Part shown: positions 39,859 through 49,591 of the stretch, piece after piece
Position numbering within the stretch: the first letter of the stretch is position 1
How the letters are laid out: each line of letters begins with the position of its first letter
DNA from: Bacteriovorax sp.
Lineage (GTDB): Bacteria; Bdellovibrionota; Bacteriovoracia; Bacteriovoracales; Bacteriovoracaceae
Reading direction: 5' to 3'
DNA length: 58,755 nucleotides
Assembly: GCA_014376445.1 (NCBI GenBank)
Contig: JACMRM010000027.1
Location: 1 to 58,755 of the forward strand
Position numbers and translations under genes: made by a program
The notes under the pieces: model-generated
Told to the model about the DNA's origin: nothing
The model's input: the letters and a program-made list of their open reading frames with translations, nothing else
Database searches by the model: none

Positions 39859-40602
39859 ATGCAAAACTGGACATCACGCACATATAGAAAAGACGATAAA
39901 ATTTTTCGTGGTGCCTTTAATTATTACCGCAACGAAAACATTTACGCAGAAGAGAGCTTCGAAGTATTCCGCGATATAAAAGACCAGAGTTATCAATACG
40001 TTTCAGAAGCAGTCGTGCGTGTCTCTACCGGTGAGACCCTCAATATTCATGTCGAATACATTGTAAACAAAGAGTATGTACCGACTTTTGTGCTGATCGA
40101 AAAACTCATGGGAAAGGAAGTCACGAAAGAGACTTACGAGTACAACCAGAGAAGAAATCACCTGGCCTACAAGTTTACCAGTTCAAAAAACGAAGATTTT
40201 ATGGCGGAAATCGCCACCGCCCCAAAATACCACATTGCCACGCCAACGGCAGCGAGTTCGATGCTTTTCATGAGATCAAAAAAGTTTGATGCCTCTGGAA
40301 AAAACTCTTACAACATTCTGGTTGGGAATAATCAATGGGAGTATAAAGAAACTCCGGTTTTCAAAAATATTATTTTAGAACGCGCCAGTCTTACAACTGA
40401 AAAGATGAATATCGACGGCCAGAACGTCCAGGCGACTCAGTACCGCATGTTTGATGAAGGAACAGATTTTAAAAACACTAAGGATCCTCAGCATGTGAAA
40501 ATTTTTCTTTCACAGCACGGTGGTATTCCCTATATGGTTCGCACTGATGACGGAACAAAAATTCAGATCAAGTACTTAAACGATCTGAATGAGAAAGAGT
40601 AG
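39859..40602 (+). CDS. Hypothetical protein
   Basis: 247 aa ORF without overlapping alternatives; stop abuts the convergent DinG stop. Confidence 0.6.
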   Translation: MQNWTSRTYRKDDKIFRGAFNYYRNENIYAEESFEVFRDIKDQSYQYVSEAVVRVSTGETLNIHVEYIVNKEYVPTFVLIEKLMGKEVTKETYEYNQRRNHLAYKFTSSKNEDFMAEIATAPKYHIATPTAASSMLFMRSKKFDASGKNSYNILVGNNQWEYKETPVFKNIILERASLTTEKMNIDGQNVQATQYRMFDEGTDFKNTKDPQHVKIFLSQHGGIPYMVRTDDGTKIQIKYLNDLNEKE

Positions 40603-43600
40603 CTACACAGTTCGTTCGGTACCTAAAATAAACTCCTCAATCTCTTTACAGGCTTCAGCAATCGGCGCCCTCTCGAGAGAATACGGCTCCATCAGTTTCA
40701 CTAACTTCTCCATGGTCTTCCCTTTCCAGGCCTTCACACGGTTGTCTACAATGATGACACCGCCATAATCTTTTTCTGTACGTAAAAGTCTTCCCAGTTT
40801 CTGATGAAGTGATCTCGTTCTATGGGCGAGATAATAATCAGTGAATTCATTACCAAGATTAGTTTCGAAAAAATCCCTTCTTTCATTGATCACCAGATCC
40901 ATTCTTAAATCTGGAACCTTATCGACAAAAATAAACTGAAGTGCATCTCCGGGAATATCAATACCCTCTCCAAACGACTCCATGCCCAAGAGAATTCCGG
41001 AGCCAGAGCGCTTGAAATCTTCCACAACACTCGTTCCCATTCCCTGAATAAACAATGGAATCTGACCTTCGAATTCCTTCAATAAAATTTCGCGTGCAAT
41101 TTCAAAGCGCGACTTGGCAGAAAAGAGCAGAAGTGTTCTTCCACCCAATGCCTGAATCAGCGGCTTAATATTTTTTAAATTCTGCTCGACAAAATTTGAC
41201 TGATAAAGCGACGGTCCGTCGTCACATAAAAACACTTTCGTATTTTTCTTATAGTCAAAAGTGAACGGTAAATAGGTTCCCGACTTAAATCTTTTTTCAG
41301 GTTCAAGATAAGCATAACCAGTTGCCCACTCAATCCCCTTTGCTCCGGTGTCTCCAGTTCCATTGGCAAGCGTCGCAGAAGTAAAAATAACTGAAGCAGA
41401 AGTTTTCAGTAACTGCTCGTTCACAATTCTTCCTACATCAACCGGCGAAGAAGAAAGCAAATACCCGTCAGCATCTAAATACTTCAATGAACGACAATAG
41501 TTCGGCGCCTCTTTCAACAAATTATCCAGTGTTAAAACATAATCCGACAACGTCGAAAAAAATGTTTCAAATCGTGTAAAAGCTATAATCTCATTTTCAC
41601 TTTTTAAATTCTTAACATCCCATCTGCCACTAAAAGGAAGAAAGTGTGACATATAAGTTTGAAGAATAAAATGTACACTCTCAAGCGAATTTAAAATCGC
41701 CTGCGCACTCTGCTCTTTATGCGTTTCCCGGTTTAACATCGGAAGCTCATTCCAGAAAAGCTCTGTGTATTTCGGCATACGTTTAAAATACATCGAAATT
41801 TTTTCAGACAGCGGAGTCAAATGATCCATCAACATCTGATAAGCTTTTAGCGTTTCATCGCGAAGATTTTTAATAATGTCACTCGATTCACCAGGCTCAG
41901 TTTCATTCTGCGCAAGAAGATAAAATAAAGATCCCACCCCCTGCATATGTGACATTGCCGTAACAAAAGCTTCAAATCCCTTCTGATCAATCTCAAGCGA
42001 AAATGCTTTTGTCGCTTCATCTTCAATTTTATGTGCCTCATCTACGACGATATGAAGTGGACGCGGCATCCCTTTCGGCCATGAGAACATGAGCGAATGG
42101 TTTCCGATAATAATATCGGCTTCACGAGCTTCACGAAGCCCACCAATATAAGAACAGTTATTTTTAAACGGACAATTATTTCCCGAACAAGACCTGAAAT
42201 CGACAGCAATTTCTTTTTCACGTTTGCTCATCTCTTCATTTTTTCTTTTTAAAACATAGGGCAAATCATCGCGAATCAGTTTATCGCTGACTTTCATTCG
42301 AGAGTTATGAAAAAAGATCGATTCAAAATAAAGTGACGTAAACGCTTTGTCAAAATCAGCAACGTATCCCAATAAACTATTCTCCGCTTCTTCTTGACGA
42401 AACAAAGCTTCACATAAATGGTTATTAGACCCGACTAAAAGTTTAATTTTCAATTCATCTTCATTTAGACCAAGGAATTCTCTTACCTGAGGAACATCTT
42501 TATCAAAGGCCTGATGCTGGAGAGTCTTAGTCCCCGTCGCAATCAATACCGGCTTCTTTTCTTCCAGTGAAAAAAGCACCGAAGGAATCAGATACCCAAA
42601 CGTCTTACCGGTTCCTGTAGGCGCTTGAATTAAACTGTGAATATTATTTTTAAGCGACTGCCCCGCTTTAACGGCCAGGTCAATCTGCGCCTGACGCTTT
42701 TTATAAAGCGGAAACATTGTCTTGATTTTTTCTTCATCATTAAAAATATTTTTAATGTTCGCACCAGAAAACTCCAGCGCAAAATTCTTCCGCACCATCT
42801 TAGTTTTGGTAATTTCCGGAAATCTCTTCGGCCATAATTTAGCTTTTGCAATTTCGACATGCGCATCCAGATTAAAATCCACCTGCATGGCAATTTCATA
42901 AAGTTCATCATCCGGTAAATGCAAAAACTGCATCAACCACATTTCATCATTGATAATTTTCTTTTCCAATAACTGCAGTTTCATAAACTGATAAAGCGCT
43001 TTATCTTTTCGAGTGAGCATCGTCGCGACTAAAACAACTTTCAGCAAATCGAGTGAGTCTTCATACCCTCTGTGCGTTTCTGTTTCCGCAATCTCCCAGT
43101 CCTGGATAAAATGCTCCAGCTTCAAGGATGAAAATTCCGGGAATAAAAGTCCCAAAAACAGCATCGTATCGCAATACTCTTCACGAGTGGATCCATCGTC
43201 AATTTTATCAAACGATCTTTTTAAAAATCCTTCTTCAAATCCTGCATTGTGAGCAATCAGCTTTACGCCGTAAAGCTCCTGCAGTTCACCTTCCACTTCT
43301 CTCCATGTCGGAGCTTTGTTCACCATTTGCTGAGTAATGCCAGTAAGTTTAATAATGAAAGATGAAAGCTCTCCCGGGTATTGCACCAGACTCGAGTATT
43401 TTTGAACAAGCTTTGTCCCTTCAAATAAAATGAAGCCCAGGTCGATTACCTGATCGTAACTTGGGTCTGCCCCTGAAGTTTCGACATCAATGACCGCCCA
43501 TTTGCCTAATCTATGATCCATGAATTTCCTGTATTTTTGAGACGGGAGCACAAAAGATTTTAATACGTTTAGATCACTATGAAAAAGCAATTCGTTAGCG

Positions 43601-43614
43601 CGAGACGTAAACAT
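40603..43614 (-). CDS. dinG: DinG-family helicase with N-terminal DEDDh exonuclease-like domain
   Basis: 1003 aa; WAVIDVETSGADPSYDQVIDLG; HNAGFEEGFL; HRGYEDSLD; APTGTGKTFGYL; C-x4-C-x5-C (CSGNNCPFKNNC); VDEAHKIEDEA; C-terminal helicase motifs. Confidence 0.9.
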   Translation of the reverse strand: MFTSRANELLFHSDLNVLKSFVLPSQKYRKFMDHRLGKWAVIDVETSGADPSYDQVIDLGFILFEGTKLVQKYSSLVQYPGELSSFIIKLTGITQQMVNKAPTWREVEGELQELYGVKLIAHNAGFEEGFLKRSFDKIDDGSTREEYCDTMLFLGLLFPEFSSLKLEHFIQDWEIAETETHRGYEDSLDLLKVVLVATMLTRKDKALYQFMKLQLLEKKIINDEMWLMQFLHLPDDELYEIAMQVDFNLDAHVEIAKAKLWPKRFPEITKTKMVRKNFALEFSGANIKNIFNDEEKIKTMFPLYKKRQAQIDLAVKAGQSLKNNIHSLIQAPTGTGKTFGYLIPSVLFSLEEKKPVLIATGTKTLQHQAFDKDVPQVREFLGLNEDELKIKLLVGSNNHLCEALFRQEEAENSLLGYVADFDKAFTSLYFESIFFHNSRMKVSDKLIRDDLPYVLKRKNEEMSKREKEIAVDFRSCSGNNCPFKNNCSYIGGLREAREADIIIGNHSLMFSWPKGMPRPLHIVVDEAHKIEDEATKAFSLEIDQKGFEAFVTAMSHMQGVGSLFYLLAQNETEPGESSDIIKNLRDETLKAYQMLMDHLTPLSEKISMYFKRMPKYTELFWNELPMLNRETHKEQSAQAILNSLESVHFILQTYMSHFLPFSGRWDVKNLKSENEIIAFTRFETFFSTLSDYVLTLDNLLKEAPNYCRSLKYLDADGYLLSSSPVDVGRIVNEQLLKTSASVIFTSATLANGTGDTGAKGIEWATGYAYLEPEKRFKSGTYLPFTFDYKKNTKVFLCDDGPSLYQSNFVEQNLKNIKPLIQALGGRTLLLFSAKSRFEIAREILLKEFEGQIPLFIQGMGTSVVEDFKRSGSGILLGMESFGEGIDIPGDALQFIFVDKVPDLRMDLVINERRDFFETNLGNEFTDYYLAHRTRSLHQKLGRLLRTEKDYGGVIIVDNRVKAWKGKTMEKLVKLMEPYSLERAPIAEACKEIEEFILGTERTV

Positions 43615-43667
43615 TGTGGAATTGCATCAAATCTATTATTGTGACTTCATATTTTATAAGGGACACT

Positions 43668-44057
43668 ATGACTTCTGCACTTGTCTTTCAGATTCAATCG
43701 ATAATTATTTACTCAATGATGGTTTACGGAATCAGTAAGAGAAAAAACAGAAAAATCCACGTGCCTACAATGTATGTCGTAATCATTTGGGATGTTATTC
43801 TTATATTACAAATTGAGTTGGGAAGAAATGCCGTTGCAAAGGCTTCAAAGGTTATCACCAACCCAATGCTGTTAAACATTCACGTAAGCTTCGCAGTTCT
43901 TTCTGTGGTATTCTATGCACTGCTCTTGTTCACTGGAAGAAAACTTTTAAAAGGCGACCACTCAGTGAAGCCACGTCACAAAATTTTCGGATGGACCGCA
44001 CTGACTCTCAGAACACTAACTCTTATCACCAGCTTTTTTGCGGTGACGGTTCACTAG
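43668..44057 (+). CDS. Small integral membrane protein, DUF420-like
   Basis: Multi-TM from internal ATG; RKNRKIHVPTMYVVIIWDVILILQIELGRNAV. Confidence 0.6.
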   Translation: MTSALVFQIQSIIIYSMMVYGISKRKNRKIHVPTMYVVIIWDVILILQIELGRNAVAKASKVITNPMLLNIHVSFAVLSVVFYALLLFTGRKLLKGDHSVKPRHKIFGWTALTLRTLTLITSFFAVTVH

Positions 44058-44064
44058 GAAATAT

Positions 44065-44325
44065 ATGGGATTTGAAAACGTAAAAAATATTATTAAAGCA
44101 GGTCTAGCAGACGCTCACGTTGAAGTTCTCGACATGACCGGCACTGCTGATCATTTAGATATCATTATTGTCAGCGACGCTTTTAAAGGCAAAATGCTGA
44201 TTCAACAGCACCAGATGGTCATGGACCTGCTAAAAGAAAGTTTAAAGCAGGACATCCACGCCGTTCAATTAAAAACTATGGACTATGCCACAGCTGAAAA
44301 GCGCGGCATTCAATTAAATAAATAA
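44065..44325 (+). CDS. BolA family protein
   Basis: 86 aa; IIKAGLADAHVEVLDMTGTADHLDIIIVSDAFKGKMLIQQHQMV. Confidence 0.88.
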   Translation: MGFENVKNIIKAGLADAHVEVLDMTGTADHLDIIIVSDAFKGKMLIQQHQMVMDLLKESLKQDIHAVQLKTMDYATAEKRGIQLNK

Positions 44326-44338
44326 AAAGGAGATCTAT

Positions 44339-44695
44339 ATGTCATTTGAAGTTATTCAAGGTTCGGCAATCGAAGAAGCAGATAAAAGTTTAGACATTAA
44401 CACACGTGTAAAAAACCTTATCAATGCAGCTCCAATTTTCCTTTTCATGAAAGGAACTCCGGACATGCCTCAATGCGGATTTTCAGCAAACGTTGTAAAA
44501 ATTCTCAACCACCACGGCGTGAGTTTCAAAACTTTCAACATCCTTTCAGACATGGATATCAGAGATGGTGTGAAACAATTATCTAACTGGCCGACTTACC
44601 CTCAACTTTACGTTAAAGGGCAACTAGTTGGTGGAAACGATATCATCACTGAGCTTATGCAAAATGGTGAACTTGAAGACGTTCTAAAAGCTTAA
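44339..44695 (+). CDS. grxD: Monothiol glutaredoxin, Grx4 family
   Basis: 118 aa; FMKGTPDMPQCGFSANVVKIL (CGFS), NWPTYPQLYVKGQLVGGNDII. Confidence 0.94.
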   Translation: MSFEVIQGSAIEEADKSLDINTRVKNLINAAPIFLFMKGTPDMPQCGFSANVVKILNHHGVSFKTFNILSDMDIRDGVKQLSNWPTYPQLYVKGQLVGGNDIITELMQNGELEDVLKA

Positions 44696-44702
44696 TTTTT
44701 CC

Positions 44703-44732
44703 AAAGGCCTTTCCTTTGAAAGGCCTTTTTTT
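44703..44732 (+). terminator. Rho-independent terminator after bolA-grxD
   Basis: AAAGGCCTTT-cctttg-AAAGGCCTTTTTTT. Confidence 0.88.
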
Positions 44733-44851
44733 AATCCGATCACCACTCTCAGACCCTCTGCATTTTCGTGATCGACGATAGAGAAGCTTCTCAACACAAA
44801 GCTGAATTTACAAAACTTACTTGCACTCTATTTGATTTTTATTTCTAATTT

Positions 44852-45247
44852 TTACTTTAACTCTTCTGCCTTCTGTAAAAGCTTCTCAGCATTTTTTAAA
44901 CCACCAAGATTTTTAATCGCAGCTGCTGTCGTTGTATAAATAATAATTTGATCTTCAGACGAAAATTTCTCAATAGATGTATTTGGATTATTCCCCAGGG
45001 TTAAAATCGCCACAGAGCGATCCATGTGCGACTTATCAGGAATTTTTGCATTGTTTTTTAATTTTTTTAGCAGCTCTAAACCCTGCTCCCACTCACCTAA
45101 TTTTTCGCCACAAACATGAACGATTAAATTAGTCATCTCTGTGACATCTTCCACTGATTCCATCAAAGTAAAATTAGTTTTAAATTCACTTGCTACGATT
45201 TTCGGATCCCCTCTTTTCGCACTTTTCACATACTCTTTAAAATTCAT
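44852..45247 (-). CDS. Hypothetical protein
   Basis: 131 aa ORF; helical, TPR-like impression only. Confidence 0.55.
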   Translation of the reverse strand: MNFKEYVKSAKRGDPKIVASEFKTNFTLMESVEDVTEMTNLIVHVCGEKLGEWEQGLELLKKLKNNAKIPDKSHMDRSVAILTLGNNPNTSIEKFSSEDQIIIYTTTAAAIKNLGGLKNAEKLLQKAEELK

Positions 45248-45311
45248 ATAACCCTCATTAACTTTAATGAATCATCCATAACTTAAATTTCATTGGAGTG
45301 CATTGATTAAA

Positions 45312-45686
45312 TCAGACCTGAACTAAATCCTGCTCAATTTCTTTGATAAGTTCATCGAGATCGAATGGCTTAGAGAAAAATTTCTTAGCCCCAGCTCTTA
45401 AAGCGTCTTCAGTACTTACATCGGCCTGTCCTGAAACGAAAAAGAACACCGGCTTTATTAGCATTTTGCTCACATGAGAAAGCACGGCCATACCATTACC
45501 ATTGGGCATTTTATAATCTGAGACCACAATATCAATATGTTTAGAATCAAGAATTTTGATAGCATCATTTCCGCAAACAGCTGTAAGGGTCTGGTATCCA
45601 CAATAACGAAATTCTTCTTCCATTAATTCAAGAATGTCGGGCTCGTCATCAACGATAAGAACCAATAAATTTTTTCTGTCGACCAT
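45312..45686 (-). CDS. Response regulator receiver domain protein
   Basis: 124 aa; LIVDDEPDILELM...IVVSDYKMPNGNG...FFFVSGQAD...KKFFSKPFDLDEL. Confidence 0.9.
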   Translation of the reverse strand: MVDRKNLLVLIVDDEPDILELMEEEFRYCGYQTLTAVCGNDAIKILDSKHIDIVVSDYKMPNGNGMAVLSHVSKMLIKPVFFFVSGQADVSTEDALRAGAKKFFSKPFDLDELIKEIEQDLVQV

Positions 45687-45730
45687 AATTAAACTATTAT
45701 AGTTGAAAACATCGCATCAAATCTCATTTT

Positions 45731-47047
45731 TTATAGGTTTTCCCTAAATAATAATATTAATGCAAAGCGAGAGCGGTTTCGGTAAATAATCACTCCAATG
45801 ACTCCGATAAAAACAAAAGCAACAATATATATATAATTAAAAACGAAATAAAGAACGTATGCCGCTCCTCTAATCGTCGCTCTGATAAACTCATGTTTAT
45901 AAATTATAACGGCATATTTTGGAGCTGTACTGTAATAAAAGTGTACAAATTTTCTACCCAGATATGAATTTTCTAAAACAGTATCTCTAAAATGTCTAAA
46001 GTAAGTAATAACGTAGTGGTCTTCACCAAATCCTGCCGTAAGAAGATAGCACTGATTCTTTTTAAGAAGTTCCTGAATTTCTAATGGTGTTTCTGTAACG
46101 GCCGCTGAAAGTGTCGTTGCAAAATTATATTTATCAACGAACGCTACCGAAAGCGTATAAGAAATTGCATTTTGAAGATCTGCAACCTCAATCTCACTGG
46201 TTTGTTTATAAGAGTAATCTGTTGAGAGGAATGAACCTGACCCCAAGTAACTTGCCACAGGCATATTAACCGCAGCTGGTGCTCCGTTGTGCCTAAAAAC
46301 TTTAACCGACTTTGCTGTTGATGTCGACAATGTCGCAGAAGCCGAATACTCAAGAACTAATCTTTTATCCCCGACTCTAATCTTATTAATTGTGATTCTT
46401 AAATCTGCATCTGAATAAACACGATTACTCATAAACATTTGAAAATAAATTCCAGTATTCAAAGTGGCCGGGTTTATCGTATCAGTTGCACCGTAAGTAG
46501 ATTGAGTAGATAAAAAGAAATAAACTGTAAATATTTTTTCTGTCTCACTCGTCGAAGTTGGTAGAAGTACGGAGCATTCACTTGGAATAGCTGTACAGAT
46601 ATCTGCTGGCGCAAAATTAAAAAGAACATCACTCTGCGCGCTTGCTGAAACAACACCAAAACTTTTAATAGGCTTGTATAAATTGGAATTTGTCGTATCT
46701 TTTACGGCCGCCCAAAGATAAGTTGCGCCAGCATTTGCATTAATACGAAGTGGAATGCTTGCTAAGTGAGACGCATCAGTCACATTGAAAACTGAAGCAA
46801 CAGGATTAATAAAATAAAGATGAGAATTAATGGCGCCAGTGGTGTTTTCAATCGGAAAGTATAGTTTCCCTGGAGCTGTTTCCGAAGTTCCATCTCCACT
46901 CGGTGCATCCACGTTCATAGGAATAGTTGAAGGTGCAACAGTTCCAGATACAACTAGAGTTGTATCTGTTCTGAGACGAACAGATTGAGTTGCCATTATC
47001 TGGAATGACCAGATCAACAAAGATGATAAAAGTAAGGTTTTTCTCAT
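45731..47047 (-). CDS. Exported protein with a CFI-box-like C-terminal region and C-terminal transmembrane helix
   Basis: 438 aa; signal peptide; CYLLTAGFGEDHYVITYFRHFRDTVLENSYLGRKFVHFYYSTAPKYAVIIYKHEFIRATIR, then a hydrophobic helix and basic tail. Confidence 0.65.
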   Translation of the reverse strand: MRKTLLLSSLLIWSFQIMATQSVRLRTDTTLVVSGTVAPSTIPMNVDAPSGDGTSETAPGKLYFPIENTTGAINSHLYFINPVASVFNVTDASHLASIPLRINANAGATYLWAAVKDTTNSNLYKPIKSFGVVSASAQSDVLFNFAPADICTAIPSECSVLLPTSTSETEKIFTVYFFLSTQSTYGATDTINPATLNTGIYFQMFMSNRVYSDADLRITINKIRVGDKRLVLEYSASATLSTSTAKSVKVFRHNGAPAAVNMPVASYLGSGSFLSTDYSYKQTSEIEVADLQNAISYTLSVAFVDKYNFATTLSAAVTETPLEIQELLKKNQCYLLTAGFGEDHYVITYFRHFRDTVLENSYLGRKFVHFYYSTAPKYAVIIYKHEFIRATIRGAAYVLYFVFNYIYIVAFVFIGVIGVIIYRNRSRFALILLFRENL

Positions 47048-47130
47048 TCAAAAATTATCCCTTTTTTGTCTCTGCATCGTCAAACTTTAAAGGATTGATT
47101 TCTTCCAATAAATTATATAGTTTCTTTTTT

Positions 47131-47988
47131 ATGAAAGATTTTTTAATCAACATTAACGGTCAGATTCACAACGGCCCTGAAGCCCGCATTTCAGTCTTCG
47201 ACAGAGGCTTTCTTTATGGCGACTCTGTTTACGAATCCACACGTACCTTTAACAGAAAACCTTTTCGAATTCACCAGCACATCGACCGCCTTTTTCTTTC
47301 AGCAGAAAAAATATCTCTCCTACCTACTTATTCTAAAGAACAAATTTTAAGCGAAGTTTTAAAAACAATAAAAGCTTCACCCTGCAGTGATCTTACTATC
47401 AGAATTGTCCTTACGAGAGGAACCAATACTGATCTCGGACTGGACACCGATCTTTCAGGCGACAACAACCTGATTATTTTTACCAAAGAAATTAAACCAA
47501 ATCCCGCTTGGTGGCTTACTGACGGAGTCAGTATGATTTTTTATCAGAAAAAAATCGAAGTCTCCGGATCGCTGCCGAAAACTGGAAATTATCAGGAAAA
47601 TATTCTTGGGAACCGCGAGGCCCATCAACAAAAAGCTTACGACGCTTTCATGATTAACACTTTTGGATTTGTAACTGAGGGAACAACCAGCAATGCCTGG
47701 ATTATAAAAGACGGCACTCTCTATACTCCACCACTTTCCGACGGCGTTCTCGACGGTCTTACCCGAAAAACGCTGTTTGAGATGGCAAAGCGTCAAAAGC
47801 TTTCTCTTCCTTTGGTCGAAAAAAGGCTAACTCCGGAGGATTTTAAAAATGCAGATGAATGTTTTATAACTAGCACGACGCGAAACATAGTTCCTGTAAC
47901 GAAGATTGAAGAACGTAATATTGGGCCTGGCATTCCGGGGAGAATTACTCTGGAGCTTCTGAGAATTTACTTGGAGTTTGTTAATTAG
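47131..47988 (+). CDS. Aminotransferase class IV (branched-chain or D-amino-acid aminotransferase-like)
   Basis: INGQIHNGPEARISVFDRGFLYGDSVYESTR...GNYQENILGNREAHQQKAYDAFMIN..GFVTEGTTSNAWII. Internal start. Confidence 0.88.
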   Translation: MKDFLININGQIHNGPEARISVFDRGFLYGDSVYESTRTFNRKPFRIHQHIDRLFLSAEKISLLPTYSKEQILSEVLKTIKASPCSDLTIRIVLTRGTNTDLGLDTDLSGDNNLIIFTKEIKPNPAWWLTDGVSMIFYQKKIEVSGSLPKTGNYQENILGNREAHQQKAYDAFMINTFGFVTEGTTSNAWIIKDGTLYTPPLSDGVLDGLTRKTLFEMAKRQKLSLPLVEKRLTPEDFKNADECFITSTTRNIVPVTKIEERNIGPGIPGRITLELLRIYLEFVN

Positions 47989-48002
47989 ACCTATTTTTCA
48001 AA

Positions 48003-48031
48003 TTGACATGATAAACGCGAGCTTGTATTAA
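48003..48031 (+). promoter_or_regulatory. Sigma-70-like promoter for rpsD
   Basis: TTGACA (48003-48008), 17-bp spacer, TATTAA (48026-48031), about 80 bp upstream of rpsD. Confidence 0.6.
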
Positions 48032-48111
48032 TAACGTCACGTATTTTTATTAAATCACAACTTCAAACACTGCAGTTGTTACAAAGTTAATCATATTTAG
48101 GGGTCACGCTC

Positions 48112-48735
48112 ATGGCAAGAAGTACTACAGGTAGAAGCCGCTTTAAAATTCAAAGATCACTTGGAGTTGAACTTCCAGGTCTAGGAAAAGCTGGTGCACT
48201 AGAAAGAAGACCATACGGTCCAGGTCAACACGGAAACAAAAGAAAGAAAATTTCTGACTTTGCTGTTCGTATGAAAGAAAAGCAAAAACTTAGATACCAC
48301 TACGGTTTACGTGAAGGTCAATTAGTTAACTACGTAAAGAAAGCTAAGAAAGATAAATCACAAGCGTGGATGGATTCACTTCTAATCACTCTAGAAAGAA
48401 GACTAGTTAACGTAGTTTTCAGACTTAACTGGGCACCATCGATGCTTGCAGCTTACCAAATGGTATCTCACGGACATGTATTAGTTAACGGAAAGAAAAT
48501 TTCAGTTGCTGGCTACACTGTTCAAAAGAACGACGTAATCACTCTTACAGAAAGAGGGTACGCTTCTCTTAACTTCCAACAAGCAAAAGCAACTCCGAGA
48601 CTTCCATCAGTTCCTGCTTGTTACACTATGGATGAAAAATCAGCTAAGCTGGTTGATCTTCCACTTCCAAGCGATATTCCTTTCGAATACGCTGGTCAGT
48701 TAGTGACGGAATATTACTGGAAAGTTAAACCATAA
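48112..48735 (+). CDS. rpsD: 30S ribosomal protein S4
   Basis: 207 aa; GRSRFKIQRSLGVELPGLGKAGALERRPYGPGQHG...S4 RNA-binding domain RLVNVVFRLNWAPSMLAAYQMVSHGHVLVNGKK. Confidence 0.97.
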   Translation: MARSTTGRSRFKIQRSLGVELPGLGKAGALERRPYGPGQHGNKRKKISDFAVRMKEKQKLRYHYGLREGQLVNYVKKAKKDKSQAWMDSLLITLERRLVNVVFRLNWAPSMLAAYQMVSHGHVLVNGKKISVAGYTVQKNDVITLTERGYASLNFQQAKATPRLPSVPACYTMDEKSAKLVDLPLPSDIPFEYAGQLVTEYYWKVKP

Positions 48736-48767
48736 GTTTTTTTCACTTTTAGTGACTATGATAGAAG

Positions 48768-48795
48768 GCCTCCACTTGTTGGAGGCTTTTTTTTT
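48768..48795 (+). terminator. Rho-independent terminator after rpsD
   Basis: GCCTCCA-cttgt-TGGAGGCTTTTTTTTT. Confidence 0.92.
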
Positions 48796-48843
48796 CCATT
48801 TTTTGCAAGTAGACAACACCCTGGTCCAGTTGTTCTGGAAGCA

Positions 48844-49581
48844 TTAAGAATTTTTTCGAAGTTTTGACGAAGATAAGTTTTTATATAGGTGATCCGGCAA
48901 AATAACAATCTGGATCAACGGGTTGATCCCCTTGATTTTTTCAATCTGTTCCTCATAATTGGCCACATCAAAATCTCTCGGAACAATGTAGAGTTTTGAA
49001 AGCGCATTTATCAGCTCCTCTGGGCGAGTCCATTTCAACATACTCATGAAAGAGTCATCCCCCATTAAAAAATTCTTTTCAGGGATTGCCACTTTAGGCA
49101 GCCAGTTCGCTGTAGGATTGGGTCTGTTGCGTCCGAAGAAGCCTGGGTACAAAGAATAAGGTGTATCTTTTAAAGTCAGGCACAGGTTCATAAAATCGTC
49201 GTAGGGATTAAGTTTGTCTACTAACTCTTTGTGGGGATTGCAATCTGGAACAATGACAATATTTTCTTCCGGGCATAGCTCTAGACAGGCCATGTGCCCA
49301 GGATGAAATGGAAAAAAACTTCCACCGAAAAAAGTCACTGAGCCTTTAATTTCTTTTTTTAATATATCAGTTTTGATTTCACCTTTAGGCCTTGAAGAAT
49401 GAGTCGGCATGAATTTAAAAAAATCACCGAGAGAAATCAAAAGATTGAATTGATCAAGCTGAGAGAGATCGTCGAGTTTATAAATATCGCACCACTGATT
49501 GTGATGTTCTCCACCTAAATGTTCACTGTCTAATTTTACTTCCAGAGAGTTTTTAAACTCCAATGGATAAAGTAGCTGCAT
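48844..49581 (-). CDS. NadD-like nicotinate-nucleotide adenylyltransferase / nucleotidyltransferase
   Basis: 245 aa; VTFFGGSFFPFHPGHMACL, DCNPHKE, LMGDDSF, C-terminal SSSKLRKNS. Confidence 0.75.
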   Translation of the reverse strand: MQLLYPLEFKNSLEVKLDSEHLGGEHHNQWCDIYKLDDLSQLDQFNLLISLGDFFKFMPTHSSRPKGEIKTDILKKEIKGSVTFFGGSFFPFHPGHMACLELCPEENIVIVPDCNPHKELVDKLNPYDDFMNLCLTLKDTPYSLYPGFFGRNRPNPTANWLPKVAIPEKNFLMGDDSFMSMLKWTRPEELINALSKLYIVPRDFDVANYEEQIEKIKGINPLIQIVILPDHLYKNLSSSKLRKNS

Positions 49582-49591
49582 CCTTTAATCC

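Noticed and set aside
42630-42911. 93-aa Arg/Lys-rich ORF inside dinG
   Set aside because: Same-strand off-frame shadow of DinG.
44065-44695. bolA-grxD pair as an unusual system
   Set aside because: BolA with CGFS glutaredoxin is a known iron-sulfur partnership; ordinary.
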